Source of the DNA: Porogramme epimiltina
Lineage: Eukaryota > Basidiomycota > Agaricomycetes > Polyporales > Polyporaceae
Assembly (NCBI GenBank): GCA_900155495.1
Contig: FTLJ01000132.1
Span: 1 to 64,000, forward strand
Direction of reading: 5' to 3'
Length of the DNA stretch: 64,000 nucleotides
In this document: positions 10,397 through 19,553 of the stretch, one piece after another
Position numbering within the stretch: position 1 is the stretch's first letter
How the letters are laid out: every line of letters starts with the position of its first letter
Program-made: the position numbers and the translations under genes
Notes under the pieces: model-generated
Told to the model about the DNA's origin: nothing
Databases searched by the model: none
The model's input: the letters and a program-made list of their open reading frames with translations, nothing else

Positions 10397-12194
10397 ATGT
10401 TTCGTTCATGCGCTCGCCTGAGGACGTCCTCCGCCGGGCAACGTGCCCTCCGAGTCCGTGCTCGCCCAAGCCCCAACGCTTCCACCCCTCCCGCAGCAGT
10501 TTTCACGCAACGCCGCCACGCGTCGTTCTATAATGCAGAAGTCGCCGGGTTGACGGAAGAGCAGGATGAGGTACGTCCTTCGCAGTCCATTCACAGTGTC
10601 AGACACGTCCTCATGCAGACGCCATGCAAAGTTTCGGAATGCCGTTCAGGAGTTTGCAGAGAAGGAGATCGCGCCACGGGCCGCAGAGATTGACCGGACC
10701 AACACGTTTCCCATGGTATGTGACCATACATGTCCTGAAATGTCTGCACTCTATAGGAGTCGCCGTGTGTGGGCTAGGCGTTACGACATGGCCATTCAAA
10801 CCGCACCCCGCCGCTACCGTGCGTCGAGCGCCACGAACGCTAACGCGACGCTCCGCAGGACCTCTGGGAGAAACTCGGAAACATGGGCCTTCTCGGGGTC
10901 ACCGTCAAGCCTGAGTACGGCGGGCTCGCGCTCGGGTACTTCCACCACACGCTCGCGATGGAGGAGCTTTCGCGCGCCTCGGGCTCCGTCGCGCTCTCGT
11001 ACGGCGCGCACTCCAACCTGTGCGTGAACCAGATCCACCGCTGGGGCACGGACGCGCAGAAGGACAAGTACCTGCCTCCGCTCGTCGCGGGCACGCACGT
11101 GGGCAGCCTCGCGATGAGCGAGCCCGGCGCGGGGAGCGACGTCGTGAGCATGACGCTGCGCGCGGAGAAGGTCGACGGTGGCTGGCGGCTGAATGGGAAC
11201 AAGTTCTGGATCACGAACGGGCCCGTCGCGAGCACCCTCGTCGTGTACGCGAAGTCGGCGCCGGAGCGCGGGTCGAAGGGCATTACGGCGTTCCTTATCG
11301 AGCGCGGGTGGGAGGGGTTCTCGACGCACCAGAAGCTGGACAAGCTTGGAATGCGCGGGAGTGATACGTGCGAGCTCGTGTTCGAAGACTGCTTCGTGCC
11401 TGACGGTAGGTGCTTGGATGGGGCACGCCGTACTGTGAAGGTTTAGCTGACCGACTGGCATGCGCCAGAGAACGTGCTCGGGCCGGTGAACGGCGGTGCA
11501 AAGGTCCTCATGTCCGGTCTTGACCTCGAACGACTCGTGCTCAGTGGCGGGCCTCTGGGGTATGTATTGGCATCTGCGTCCCACCTTTACTTGCACTCAT
11601 CAGTTAGCAACATAGGTTAATGCAGGCTGCGTTCGACATAGCAGTTGAGTATGTGCATGATCGGAAACAGTTTGGTCAGCCGGTTGGAGAGTTCCAACTG
11701 ATGCAAGGTACGCATTGCACGCGTCTCTCTAGCTGCGCTTAGATTTAACGTACTCCCGTTGTAGGCAAGATTGCGGACATGTACACTAAGCTGAACGCTT
11801 CCCGCTCGTACGTGTACGCTGTGGCGAAAGCGTGCGACGAGGGCAAGGTCAGCAGGAGGGTGCGTGTCTCCGTTATCGGACCGCAGACTTCCTCTCATTT
11901 CCCTAACGTTCCTGTAGGACTGCGCAGGTGCGATCCTGTACTCGTCGGATCGGGCGGTAGAAGTCGCGATGGATGCAATGCAATGCCTGGGCGGAAATGG
12001 GTACATCAACGGTGCGTATATGCCGCATTACTAGCACCGGCACTAATCAAACCCTGTCTCGGATGATAGACTATCCGACCGGGCGAATCCTTCGTGACGC
12101 GCGGTTATATACTGTTGGCGCAGGCACGCAGGAGATTAGACGGATGCTCATCGGACGCGAGTTCAACGAGGAGTTCAAGCGTCGGGCATCATAA
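10397..12194 (+). CDS. IVD: Isovaleryl-CoA dehydrogenase, mitochondrial
   Basis: FAD-dependent oxidation of isovaleryl-CoA to 3-methylcrotonyl-CoA in leucine breakdown, with electrons passed to ETF. The N-terminus ([24 protein letters not shown]) is Arg/Ser-rich like a mitochondrial presequence. The acyl-CoA dehydrogenase fold follows: [115 protein letters not shown] and the C-terminal [38 protein letters not shown]. The [12 protein letters not shown] region holds the glutamate position characteristic of IVD. About eight short introns are present. The stop is at 12194. Decayed copies of its last exons lie downstream at 15415-15610 and 18450-18865, between MFS transporter copies. Confidence 0.95.
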
Positions 12195-12906
12195 AGACGA
12201 GCAATGCTGACTGCATATCGTTCTTGGGCCCATCTACGGGATCTGTACTTCTACATTGTATATTATTGGAGGATTGCTTGCTAACAGGAGCACGGAGGGA
12301 ACCACCCATATCTCGCCCATCTTCGCGCTCGGACTGTGTATAGGGCACGTTCAACATCAGCTTCCAGCCCGGCATCCAGGTCGCTCGCTTTAGTGAGACG
12401 ATCCCCGTTTTTCTTCCGGTGTCAGCTTATCTTACGTGCGTGATGATATGACAGAACGTGAGTTAGCCGGTCGAATATGTTCAACTCGGACGCTAGCAGT
12501 GGCATGGAAGACCCAATGACTAGTTGGACACTGGCATCCAATCCACTATTGGTACAAATTCGCCTCAGCTGGTTTTAGTGTATAGGTGTTCTCTGCTCTC
12601 GGCCGAGATCCGTGAATAAATACTATACAGTGCGCGCTGATTTGGGTTTTGGCTTGTGCTCCGAGGTCCGCGTCATTCTTGGGCGTCTGTTTGGGAAACA
12701 GTCCGACGGGCGTCACCACCTTTTCTCTCCCGGTGCAACATTGGCGTCCAGCTGACCCGACCCTGCATTCGAGAACCATGGCGGTAACCCCACGTAAACA
12801 CCCTCCTTCTATTTCTTCTGTGCGCCCTTTGCGCTTGCCCCGTGTCCGCCCATCATCCCCAGCTCACCCAACCACAGCGGCAACGTCAGACGACACATAG
12901 CCTGAA
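12195..12906. other. Intergenic, promoter of MFS copy 1
   Basis: About 710 bases between IVD and the first MFS gene. Near 12747 it carries CCAGCTGACCCGACCCTGCA, which recurs with small changes upstream of the other two MFS copies. No gene was seen. Confidence 0.6.
12747..12775 (+). promoter_or_regulatory. Shared MFS promoter element, copy 1
   Basis: CCAGCTGACCCGACCCTGCA, about 150 nt before the ATG at 12907. Related strings precede copies 2 and 3, so the duplicated unit included the promoter. A binding factor is unknown; the core CAGCTG is E-box-like. Confidence 0.5.
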
Positions 12907-14911
12907 ATGGACACGGAAAGCGAGTAGAAACAATCGCTGGCATGTTGGGACGAGTTAGGCTCACATTTCTCTCACAGAGCGAGACGCGTCCCTGCAGGAT
13001 CTGCGCAAGAGCCACTCGCTCGACATCGACAAAGGCAACCTCGAGGACGGAGACCTCCGGACACGTTTTCCCAATGTCAACGAGGCCGCGGTCATTCGCA
13101 GAATCGACATGCGCCTCATTCCCATACTCTGTGCTATGTTCTTGCTCGCTTTCCTAGACAGGTAAATGCGACGGCGTTCTTATCAAATCACTTTAAATTT
13201 TGACGTTTGGTGTTCCTCCCTTGACGCCCAGAGTGAATATCTCGAACGCAGCGGTGTTTGGATTAAAAACCGACTTGAACCTAACCGGGACCGGGTTCAA
13301 CCAGGCCTTGGTAGTCTTGTGAGTATCATATACTCCTACTTAGTCTTCGGGCTTTTCATTCGCACACAGCTTCCCGTCATATGTACTATTTGAAATCCCA
13401 TCCAATGCACTCTTCAAACGCTTCAAACCTCATGTCTGGCGTACGTGCCCCCTCACCTCGCAGATACTGTCTCTCAACCCGACCATGTCTAGTCGCATTC
13501 TGCATGTTCTGTTTCGGTGTTGTCACAGTGCTCCAGGGGCTCACGCAGAACCTATCTGGCCTCATTGCCACTCGCTTCTTCATTGGCTTCTGCGAAGCCG
13601 GGGTCTTCCCTGCTTCCCTTTACCTCATCGCAATGTGGTACAAGCGGGAGGAAGTGCAAAAGCGTTACTCGTTATTCTTTTCGTCGTCGACGCTCGCCGG
13701 AGGCTTCGGCGGATTATTGGCCAGTGCCATTGGCAAGATGGACGGAGTGGGAGGATATGGAGGGTGGCGGTGGATATTTATTCTCGGTGCGCCCATCTAT
13801 AGTAAAGCACGTGGTCAGCTCATCCAACCATTCACAGAGGGTCTACTCACCGTCGTGGGGTCGGTCGTTATCTACTTCGCGGTGCCGGACTTTCCCGAGG
13901 AGGTCGAGTGGTTGAGCAGTGAAGAGAAGGCTTTCGTCAAGGCACGACTGTACGAAGACGTCGGTTATTCAAAGAGAGACGACCCAATCACGCTCAAGAG
14001 TGTGCTGCAAGTTTTCAAAGACCGTGAGCTTGTCATGAGAAATTCGTTTCCTACCATTTCGCTGAGTGTCTGCGCAGGGAACGTCATCCTTGGTGGATTG
14101 ATGTATTTCGGCCTTATTGTGCCTGCTTACGGCTACGGTCAGTCCGATTGTTTCACGTTTATTGATTTAATCGGCCATTGAATTATCCCCATCCAGCCTA
14201 CTTCGCGCCTACCATCATTCAAGGCCTGGGATTCAGTCCCATTCATACTCAACTGCTGTCTGTCCCCCCATGGGCGTGCACCTTCGTATTGACCATGATC
14301 GTCGCGGCGTTCTCTGACCTCCTACGACAACGTTTCTTGTTTGTCATTCCTATGGTCGCAATATCCTTCTCTGGACTTGTCATCCTCCTTAAAGTACACG
14401 ACAACGTTCACCTGCAATACGGCGCCCTCTTCCTCGTTGCGATGGGCACGTTCTCGGCCATGCCGATCGTCTTGTGCTGGTACAGCGCCAATCGTGAGTT
14501 TAACTCATACTTTAATTTGATCTACAATGACATTTCTCCCCACCAGTTGGTGGACACCATCGACGCGCAGTAGGTACCGCCTGGCAGGTCGGGTTCGGGA
14601 GCAGTGAGTCCACACCCTTCACTCGCCGCACTCCACCCCATTGACTCGCCTTTCTCACCTTTCCAGGTGGCGGCATTATCTCCACGTTCTCCTTCCTCGC
14701 CAAGGACGGCCCAAAGTACACCACAGGGTACAGCATCTGCATTGCGTTCCTCCTCGTAGCCTTCCTCTCGAGCGCCACCTACTATGCAAGTGTCACGTGG
14801 GAAAACCGGCGGCGCGACAAGCTACAGGCCCAGGGGGCATACGATCATCTCTCCCCTGAGGAGAAGAAGCGGATGGGTGACCTCGACCCTGACTACAGAT
14901 ACTTCCGGTAG
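12907..14911 (+). CDS. MFS transporter, Dal5/ACS (anion:cation symporter) type, copy 1
   Basis: Plasma-membrane permease of the allantoate/nicotinate/vitamin type; the substrate cannot be read from sequence. Start ATG 12907 gives MDTE, joined to KRDASLQDLRKSHSLD through an intron with a GC donor (12920-12977). Family motifs in order: FPNVNEAAVIRRIDMRLIP, AFLDRVNISNAAVFGLKTDLNLTG, VLFEIPSNALFKRF, CFGVVTVLQGLTQNLSGLIATRFFIGFCEAGVFPASLYLIAMWYKREEVQKRYS, GGFGGLLASAIGKMDG, GGWRWIFIL-EGLLTV, AYFAPTIIQGLGFSPIHTQLLSVPPW and GGHHRRAVGTAW. The tail is ENRRRDKLQAQGAYDHLSPEEKKRMGDLDPDYRYFR with a stop at 14911. About ten introns are present, at positions matching those of copies 2 and 3. All frames join, so it appears functional. 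Confidence 0.9.
12920..12977 (+). other. GC-AG intron in MFS copy 1
   Basis: The first intron begins GCGAGT and ends CTCACAG. At the same position copies 2 and 3 have ATGAGCACAGAAA followed by GTGAGC or GTGAGT. The alignment of the four-codon first exon (MDTE versus MSTE) makes the boundary firm unless translation starts further downstream. Confidence 0.7.
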
Positions 14912-15414
14912 CGTTTGGGCGTAACGTTCCTTTTCTTTGCTTGGCTTGGGCTTCGAGGTCACTGTAGGAGATGTTGAGGTGTGTACAATACAGCGCAGTT
15001 CTATTTCTGATGTGTCTCTGTCATGAAATAGTGCAGTCTTCCCCAATTCAGGCCTGAAGAATGACATTGTGATCCCTTCTCACAACACCACGCAGAAATT
15101 TCTGCGCTGTCTGAGGTTCCTACGCCTCTGCTCCCGCAGTTCCAGTGGTTTCCAGGTATTGCCTCCACACGTCCTCCTGCAATCTCGACATCATCTAGCT
15201 CTCGGACAAGAAGGCCAACAGATATTGTAGGTTTGATTGAAAAGCTTTGATGACCTGGGTTGAAAGACCAGTTGCACATTTTCCGGTCATGCCGCACATC
15301 TAATCTTATTTCCGCTCTATCATACCACAAGGCCAAGTGTGCGAAACCTCATACTCATTTCACCATGCCATGTTCAAGGCTGAATTTTAAATGTCGGCGT
15401 AAACTTGAACGGGT

Positions 15415-15610
15415 AAATCGAAGGTGCATACAGCGCGTTCCTGAAGAGATATAATGCCGGCAGAGGTGCTAATCAAAAACTTTCATGGGCGGCAGTCTAT
15501 CCGATCGGGCGAATCCCTTCATGATGCGCAGATACTAGCGACGAGCTAGGATGGAGGAGATTAGGCGGATGCTCATCGGCCATGAGTTCGGCGAAGCCTG
15601 AGGGTCAAGG
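15415..15610 (+). pseudogene. Decayed 3' fragment of isovaleryl-CoA dehydrogenase, copy A
   Basis: Matches the end of the IVD gene (12010-12190), intron included: GGTGCATACAG... corresponds to the IVD donor region GGTGCGTATATG, GTGCTAATCAAA to CACTAATCAAA inside the intron, TCTATCCGATCGGGCGAATCC to the start of the last exon, and GGAGATTAGGCGGATGCTCATCGG to its end. It carries base changes and small indels, ends with a premature TGA after TTCGGCGAAGCC, and has no upstream catalytic part. Retention of intron sequence points to DNA-level duplication, not a retrocopy. Confidence 0.85.
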
Positions 15611-16011
15611 GCAATCAACAATAGCAGAGCTATGTTGGCTGTGCATTGCGCCACACCGCCTTGAGGAGCCATACTTCTCAGATATGAACACGGGAGTCGT
15701 GTCGGCCCCCGATGGTCTGTCGGAACGCAATATGACGAGTTCGGAACATACACCCGCCGCCCGAGGCTGCGCCTTAGGCGGAATTTAAACTACTTCCACG
15801 AGCAGTTGGCACCCATCTTTGGCTCAGAGCAATTTACTTATGCTTTTTCCGTCTCTGTTTGTCCCATAATAAAATTAGCGGCGAGGTACGCGGTTTTCGC
15901 GCTCCCACCCGGAGGCCAGGCAAGTTCCATCGGTGGGCGCCTGCGGAGGAAAGTGTGGTTCTGGCCGGGTTTCGGGCGTCTTCGTCCCTTCTTTCGACCA
16001 CCAAACGCTGA

Positions 16012-16075
16012 GCAGAACCAGCTGACTAGATCCTGCACTCAGAATAATGTCTGTCAATCCACTTAAATACCGTAT
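16012..16075 (+). promoter_or_regulatory. Shared MFS promoter element and TATA-like box, copy 2
   Basis: AGAACCAGCTGACTAGATCCTGCA followed by CCACTTAAATACC about 95-150 nt before the ATG at 16166. The same pair, with the same spacing, precedes copy 3. Confidence 0.55.
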
Positions 16076-16165
16076 TCCAGCTGGACTCGGCGTCCTCTGT
16101 GCCGCCCTCGTCCCTGCTCGTTATCTGGCCCGGCGAGAGCTTCATCGAATGCCAAGCAGCCCAGT

Positions 16166-18171
16166 ATGAGCACAGAAAGTGAGCAAGGAGAATCACTGCT
16201 TACTCGAGAAGCTTGTAGACTCACATCTCGGCTGCAGAAACAAGCACTTCTTCGCAGGGTCAGCGCGAGAGCACTGCGCCGGATGCCGATGAGTACAGCC
16301 TTGAGGGTGGTGGCCTTCGGGCACGATTCCCCAACGTCAATCAGGCTGGGGTCATTCGCAAGATCGACCTGCACGTCGTCCCCGCGCTCTGCGCGATGTT
16401 CTTACTTACATTCCTCGACCGGTGAGTGCGATTTTATACCTTGTCACGTTGACTCAAGCTTAATGCCGCTCCCAATCTGGCGGCGGGTAGGGTGAACATC
16501 TCGAACGCGGCAATCTTCGGGCTCAGGACCGACTTAGACCTGACAGGGACGCAGTTCAACCAGGCACTTCTTGTCTTGTGAGTATCTTGTACTCCTTCCT
16601 GTCTACGCGCCTCACTGGTACGCAGCTTCGTGCCGTACGTGGTATTTGAGATCCCCTCCAATGCCCTTTTCAAGCACTTTAGACCGCACATCTGGTGTAC
16701 GTGCTTCTTCAACCCTCGACTATTCCGGTCCTTATGGTCTGTCTAGTGTCGCTCTGCACCTTCTGCTTTGGTCTCGTCACAATGCTCCAGGGCTTCACGC
16801 AGAACCTCTCCGGCCTCATTGCGACGCGTTTCTTCCTCGGTCTCGCTGAAACGGGCATCCTCCCCGGCGCCCTCTACCTCATCGCGATGTGGTACAGGAG
16901 AGAGGAGGTGCAGAAGCGCTACACCCTCTTCTTCTCGTCGACAACCCTCGCAGGCGGCTTCGGCGGTCTGCTCGCGAGCGCCATTGGCAAGATGGACGGT
17001 GTAATGGGATACAAGGGGTGGCGGTGGATCTTCATCCTCGGTACGTCCGCCGCTTCGTAATGCGCGGGCGTTTGGCTCAGCCTTTTTCAGAGGGCCTTCT
17101 CACCGTCGTGGTGTCTTTCGTTCTTTACTTCGCAATCTCGGATTTTCCTGAGGAGGCGAAGTGGCTGAATGATGAAGAGAAGGCTTTCGTCAAGGCGCGC
17201 CTATATGAGGATGTCGGTCACTCGAAGAATGACGATCCGCTCACATTCCGGAGCGCCTTGCATGTCTTGAGAGATTGTGAGCTCGCTGACATCCATGTCT
17301 ATTAGCATAACTAATGCTTTTCAAGGGAAGGTTGTTATTGGCGGGTTTATGTTCTTTGGCCTCATTGTCCCGGGTTATGGCTACGGTGCGTAAAATGAAA
17401 CTGTATGCCATGACTTACCCAGATATTAATTGTCCATGTCTAGCTTACTTCGCGCCTACCATCATACAGGGTCTCGGGTATAGTCCTATCCACACACAAC
17501 TATTGTCCGTGCCTCCGTGGGCATGTGCATTCGTGCTGGGAATAATAACCGCGACCCTGTCCGACCTCCTGCGGAAACGCTTCCTTTTCATCCTTCCTAT
17601 GATTTCTCTCGCTCTGTCAGGGTTTATTATCCTCCTTATCGTGCATGACAACATCCACCTCCAATACGCCGCCCTCTTTCTTGCCGAGATGGGCTTATTC
17701 TGTGCCTTGCCTCTGACCGCGTGTTGGTTCAGCACGAACCGTGAGTGTGGCACTTGTTCTCATCCGGCTGACATGCTCACCCTGTGCGCCCTCCCCAAGT
17801 TGGCGGACATCATCGACGTGCCGTAGGTACTGCCTGGCAGGCCGGGTTCGGAAGCAGTGCGTCTACGCTCCCCGAACTTCTTCGCATGACGTCATGACCA
17901 TTAACTCGCTCCCCCTACCCCCGTAGTCGGCGGCATCGTGTCCACGTTCGCCTTCCTCGCAAAGGACGCGCCCAAGTACATCCCCGGATACAGCATCTGC
18001 ATCGCCTTCCTCCTCTTCTCGCTCCTTTCCTCAACGGTGTACTGCGCAGGCATCACATGGGAGAACCGCAGGCGCGACCGGCTGCAGGCACAGGGCGCGT
18101 ACGACCACCTGTCACCAGAAGAGAAGAAGCGCATGGGCGATCTCGACCCCGAGTACAGGTACTTTCGGTAG
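16166..18171 (+). CDS. MFS transporter, Dal5/ACS type, copy 2
   Basis: Paralogue of the transporters on either side. ATG 16166 gives MSTE, joined to KTSTSSQGQREST. The same motif order as copy 1 follows: FLDRVNISNAAIFGLRTDLDLTG, VVFEIPSNALFKHFRPHIW, CFGLVTMLQGFTQNLSGLIATRFFLGLAETGILPGALYLIAMWYRREEVQKRYT, GGFGGLLASAIGKMDG, EGLLTVVVSFVLYF, SDFPEEAKWLNDEEKAFVKARLYEDVG, AYFAPTIIQGLGYSPIHTQLLSVPPW and GGHHRRAVGTAWQAGFG. The stop is at 18171. It is the most diverged copy. The N-terminal cytosolic stretch differs, and the splice across 17270-17330 makes Trp where copies 1 and 3 have Arg (D-W-K versus D-R-N or D-R-K). No stop or frameshift was found when spliced with the shared intron pattern. Confidence 0.88.
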
Positions 18172-18449
18172 GGATGCGGGCTATGCGGCGTCCCGCACGT
18201 TGAGTTTGGGTTTGGTTTGGGCCACCTTCGGCGATCGGCGAAATGATCAGGTTTGTATGTTAGAAAGCGCGGATTTTGATACATTGTAGAATAATGAAGT
18301 CTTCCCCGACTCCTGCTAGGAGAATAACTGCACGCTCTTACCTCGGAACCTCCCCGTTGCAGGGCGGCGCGCCCTCTGCGGTTGTCCAAGTCCTCATATA
18401 TATACATCGCTGTGGGTAGCTTCTCCATAGTATTGTCACATGTCCTTGA

Positions 18450-18865
18450 ACTTTCGACGAAGTGTGCGACAAGGAGAAGTCAGAAGGTCAACGAGAGCCT
18501 GGTGCGTACTTTAACGTTCTTATCGTGCCTTGTGCTATGTCCCATTTCCGACATTGCACTGCAGGGCTGCGCATGCGCGAAGCTCTACAGTCGCCGCACC
18601 GGTCCGTCGAAGTACCCAGAAATGGAACACAACCCTGGCGGAGATGAGTCTATCGACGGTGCATACAGTGCGTTCCTGGAACTTCCTGGAAACTCACCGC
18701 ACCGGCCTGCGCGGTCTTGACGAAGATCCTTCACGGGCGGCACGCTATCTGACAGGGCCAATCCCTGCATGTCGCGGTTATACACGGCGGGCGCGGGTAC
18801 GCGGGAGATTAGGCGGACGTGTGTCAAGCCTAAGCTCGGCGAACCTGCCTCGGGCATCGACACGC
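18450..18865 (+). pseudogene. Decayed 3' fragment of isovaleryl-CoA dehydrogenase, copy B
   Basis: Longer than copy A. Traces correspond to the IVD exon with KACDEGKVS (18460-18500: GTGTGCGACAAGGAGAAG), the next exon (CTACAGTCGCCGCACCGGTCCGTCGAAGT and CCTGGCGGAGATGAGT, for YSSDRAVEV and LGGNGY), the last intron, and the last exon (TATCTGACAGGGCCAATCC, GGCGCGGGTACGCGGGAGATTAGGCGGA). Similarity runs past the IVD stop (TCGGGCATCGACACGCTGAGCAA). Many substitutions and indels break the frame. It shares changes with copy A (GGGCGGCA before TATC; GTTCGGCGA/GCTCGGCGA), which suggests sequential duplication. Confidence 0.8.
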
Positions 18866-19382
18866 TGAGCAACATATCATACGCACGGTGGTGACGGGTT
18901 TTTGCAAACATGGGCGTTGGGAGGACTTGAATCGGGCGACGAGCCGCCCATTCCAGTCAAAGTCCGAACGGACTGTGTGCGGGTCGCGGCTGGCACCGGC
19001 TTCCAGGCCACTATCCGGTCCGACCATTCTTCACGCCTCGAGTGAGATGATCCTCGTTTCGTTTCGGGCATCAATTTTTCTTGCATGCATGAGCGAGGCG
19101 GACGACGTTACTGTAAGCGTGATTGTTGGGCGAGCGCAGGCAGTTTAGACGACCGCTCAACAATGGCTCATGGGAGTGCAACGTGCGCCCGGTGTCCGTC
19201 ACGAGCGGAAGATGGGCTGGTTCGGACCGCGTCGGCGTTGGCCGCCCCACAATCCGGCTCGGGAAGAGGTACGCGGCCTTCCAAAGGCGGCTAGGCGGGG
19301 AGGACGCACGGGCGCCTGGAGGAGAGGAAATGTCATTCTGGCGGGTGTCATCACCTCTTCTCCCAACGCAAAACCCTGGCCA

Positions 19383-19446
19383 CAGAACCAGCTGACTCGA
19401 CCCTCCTCCCAGCGCCATCATGCCAGTCTCCCCACTTAAATACCCC
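19383..19446 (+). promoter_or_regulatory. Shared MFS promoter element and TATA-like box, copy 3
   Basis: AGAACCAGCTGACTCGACCCT followed by CCACTTAAATACC, about 110-170 nt before the ATG at 19554. It is nearly identical to the copy 2 element. Confidence 0.55.
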
Positions 19447-19553
19447 TTCCCAGCCGAGCCCCGCGCCGCTCGCGTCCGCCTCGTCTCCGCCCGTCCCCGT
19501 CTCCCCGCCCTCTCCTGCCCTCCCCGAGAGCCCGACCGGACAGACGACCAGAG

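Larger units (their letters stand above)
14912..16165. other. Duplicated intergenic unit between MFS copies 1 and 2
   Basis: About 1.25 kb. The first part resembles the 3' flank of MFS copy 2 (shared GTCTTCCCC and surrounding bases), the middle holds a decayed IVD tail (15415-15610), and the end holds a promoter resembling that of copy 3. Confidence 0.65.
18172..19553. other. Duplicated intergenic unit between MFS copies 2 and 3
   Basis: About 1.4 kb: 3' flank of copy 2, then an IVD-derived fragment (18450-18865), then promoter sequence of copy 3. It parallels the 14912-16165 spacer. Confidence 0.65.

Noticed and set aside
12907..18171. MFS copies 1 and 2 as pseudogenes, because their open frames are short and shift
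   Set aside because: The breaks coincide with introns at matching positions in all three copies; spliced frames run through without stops.
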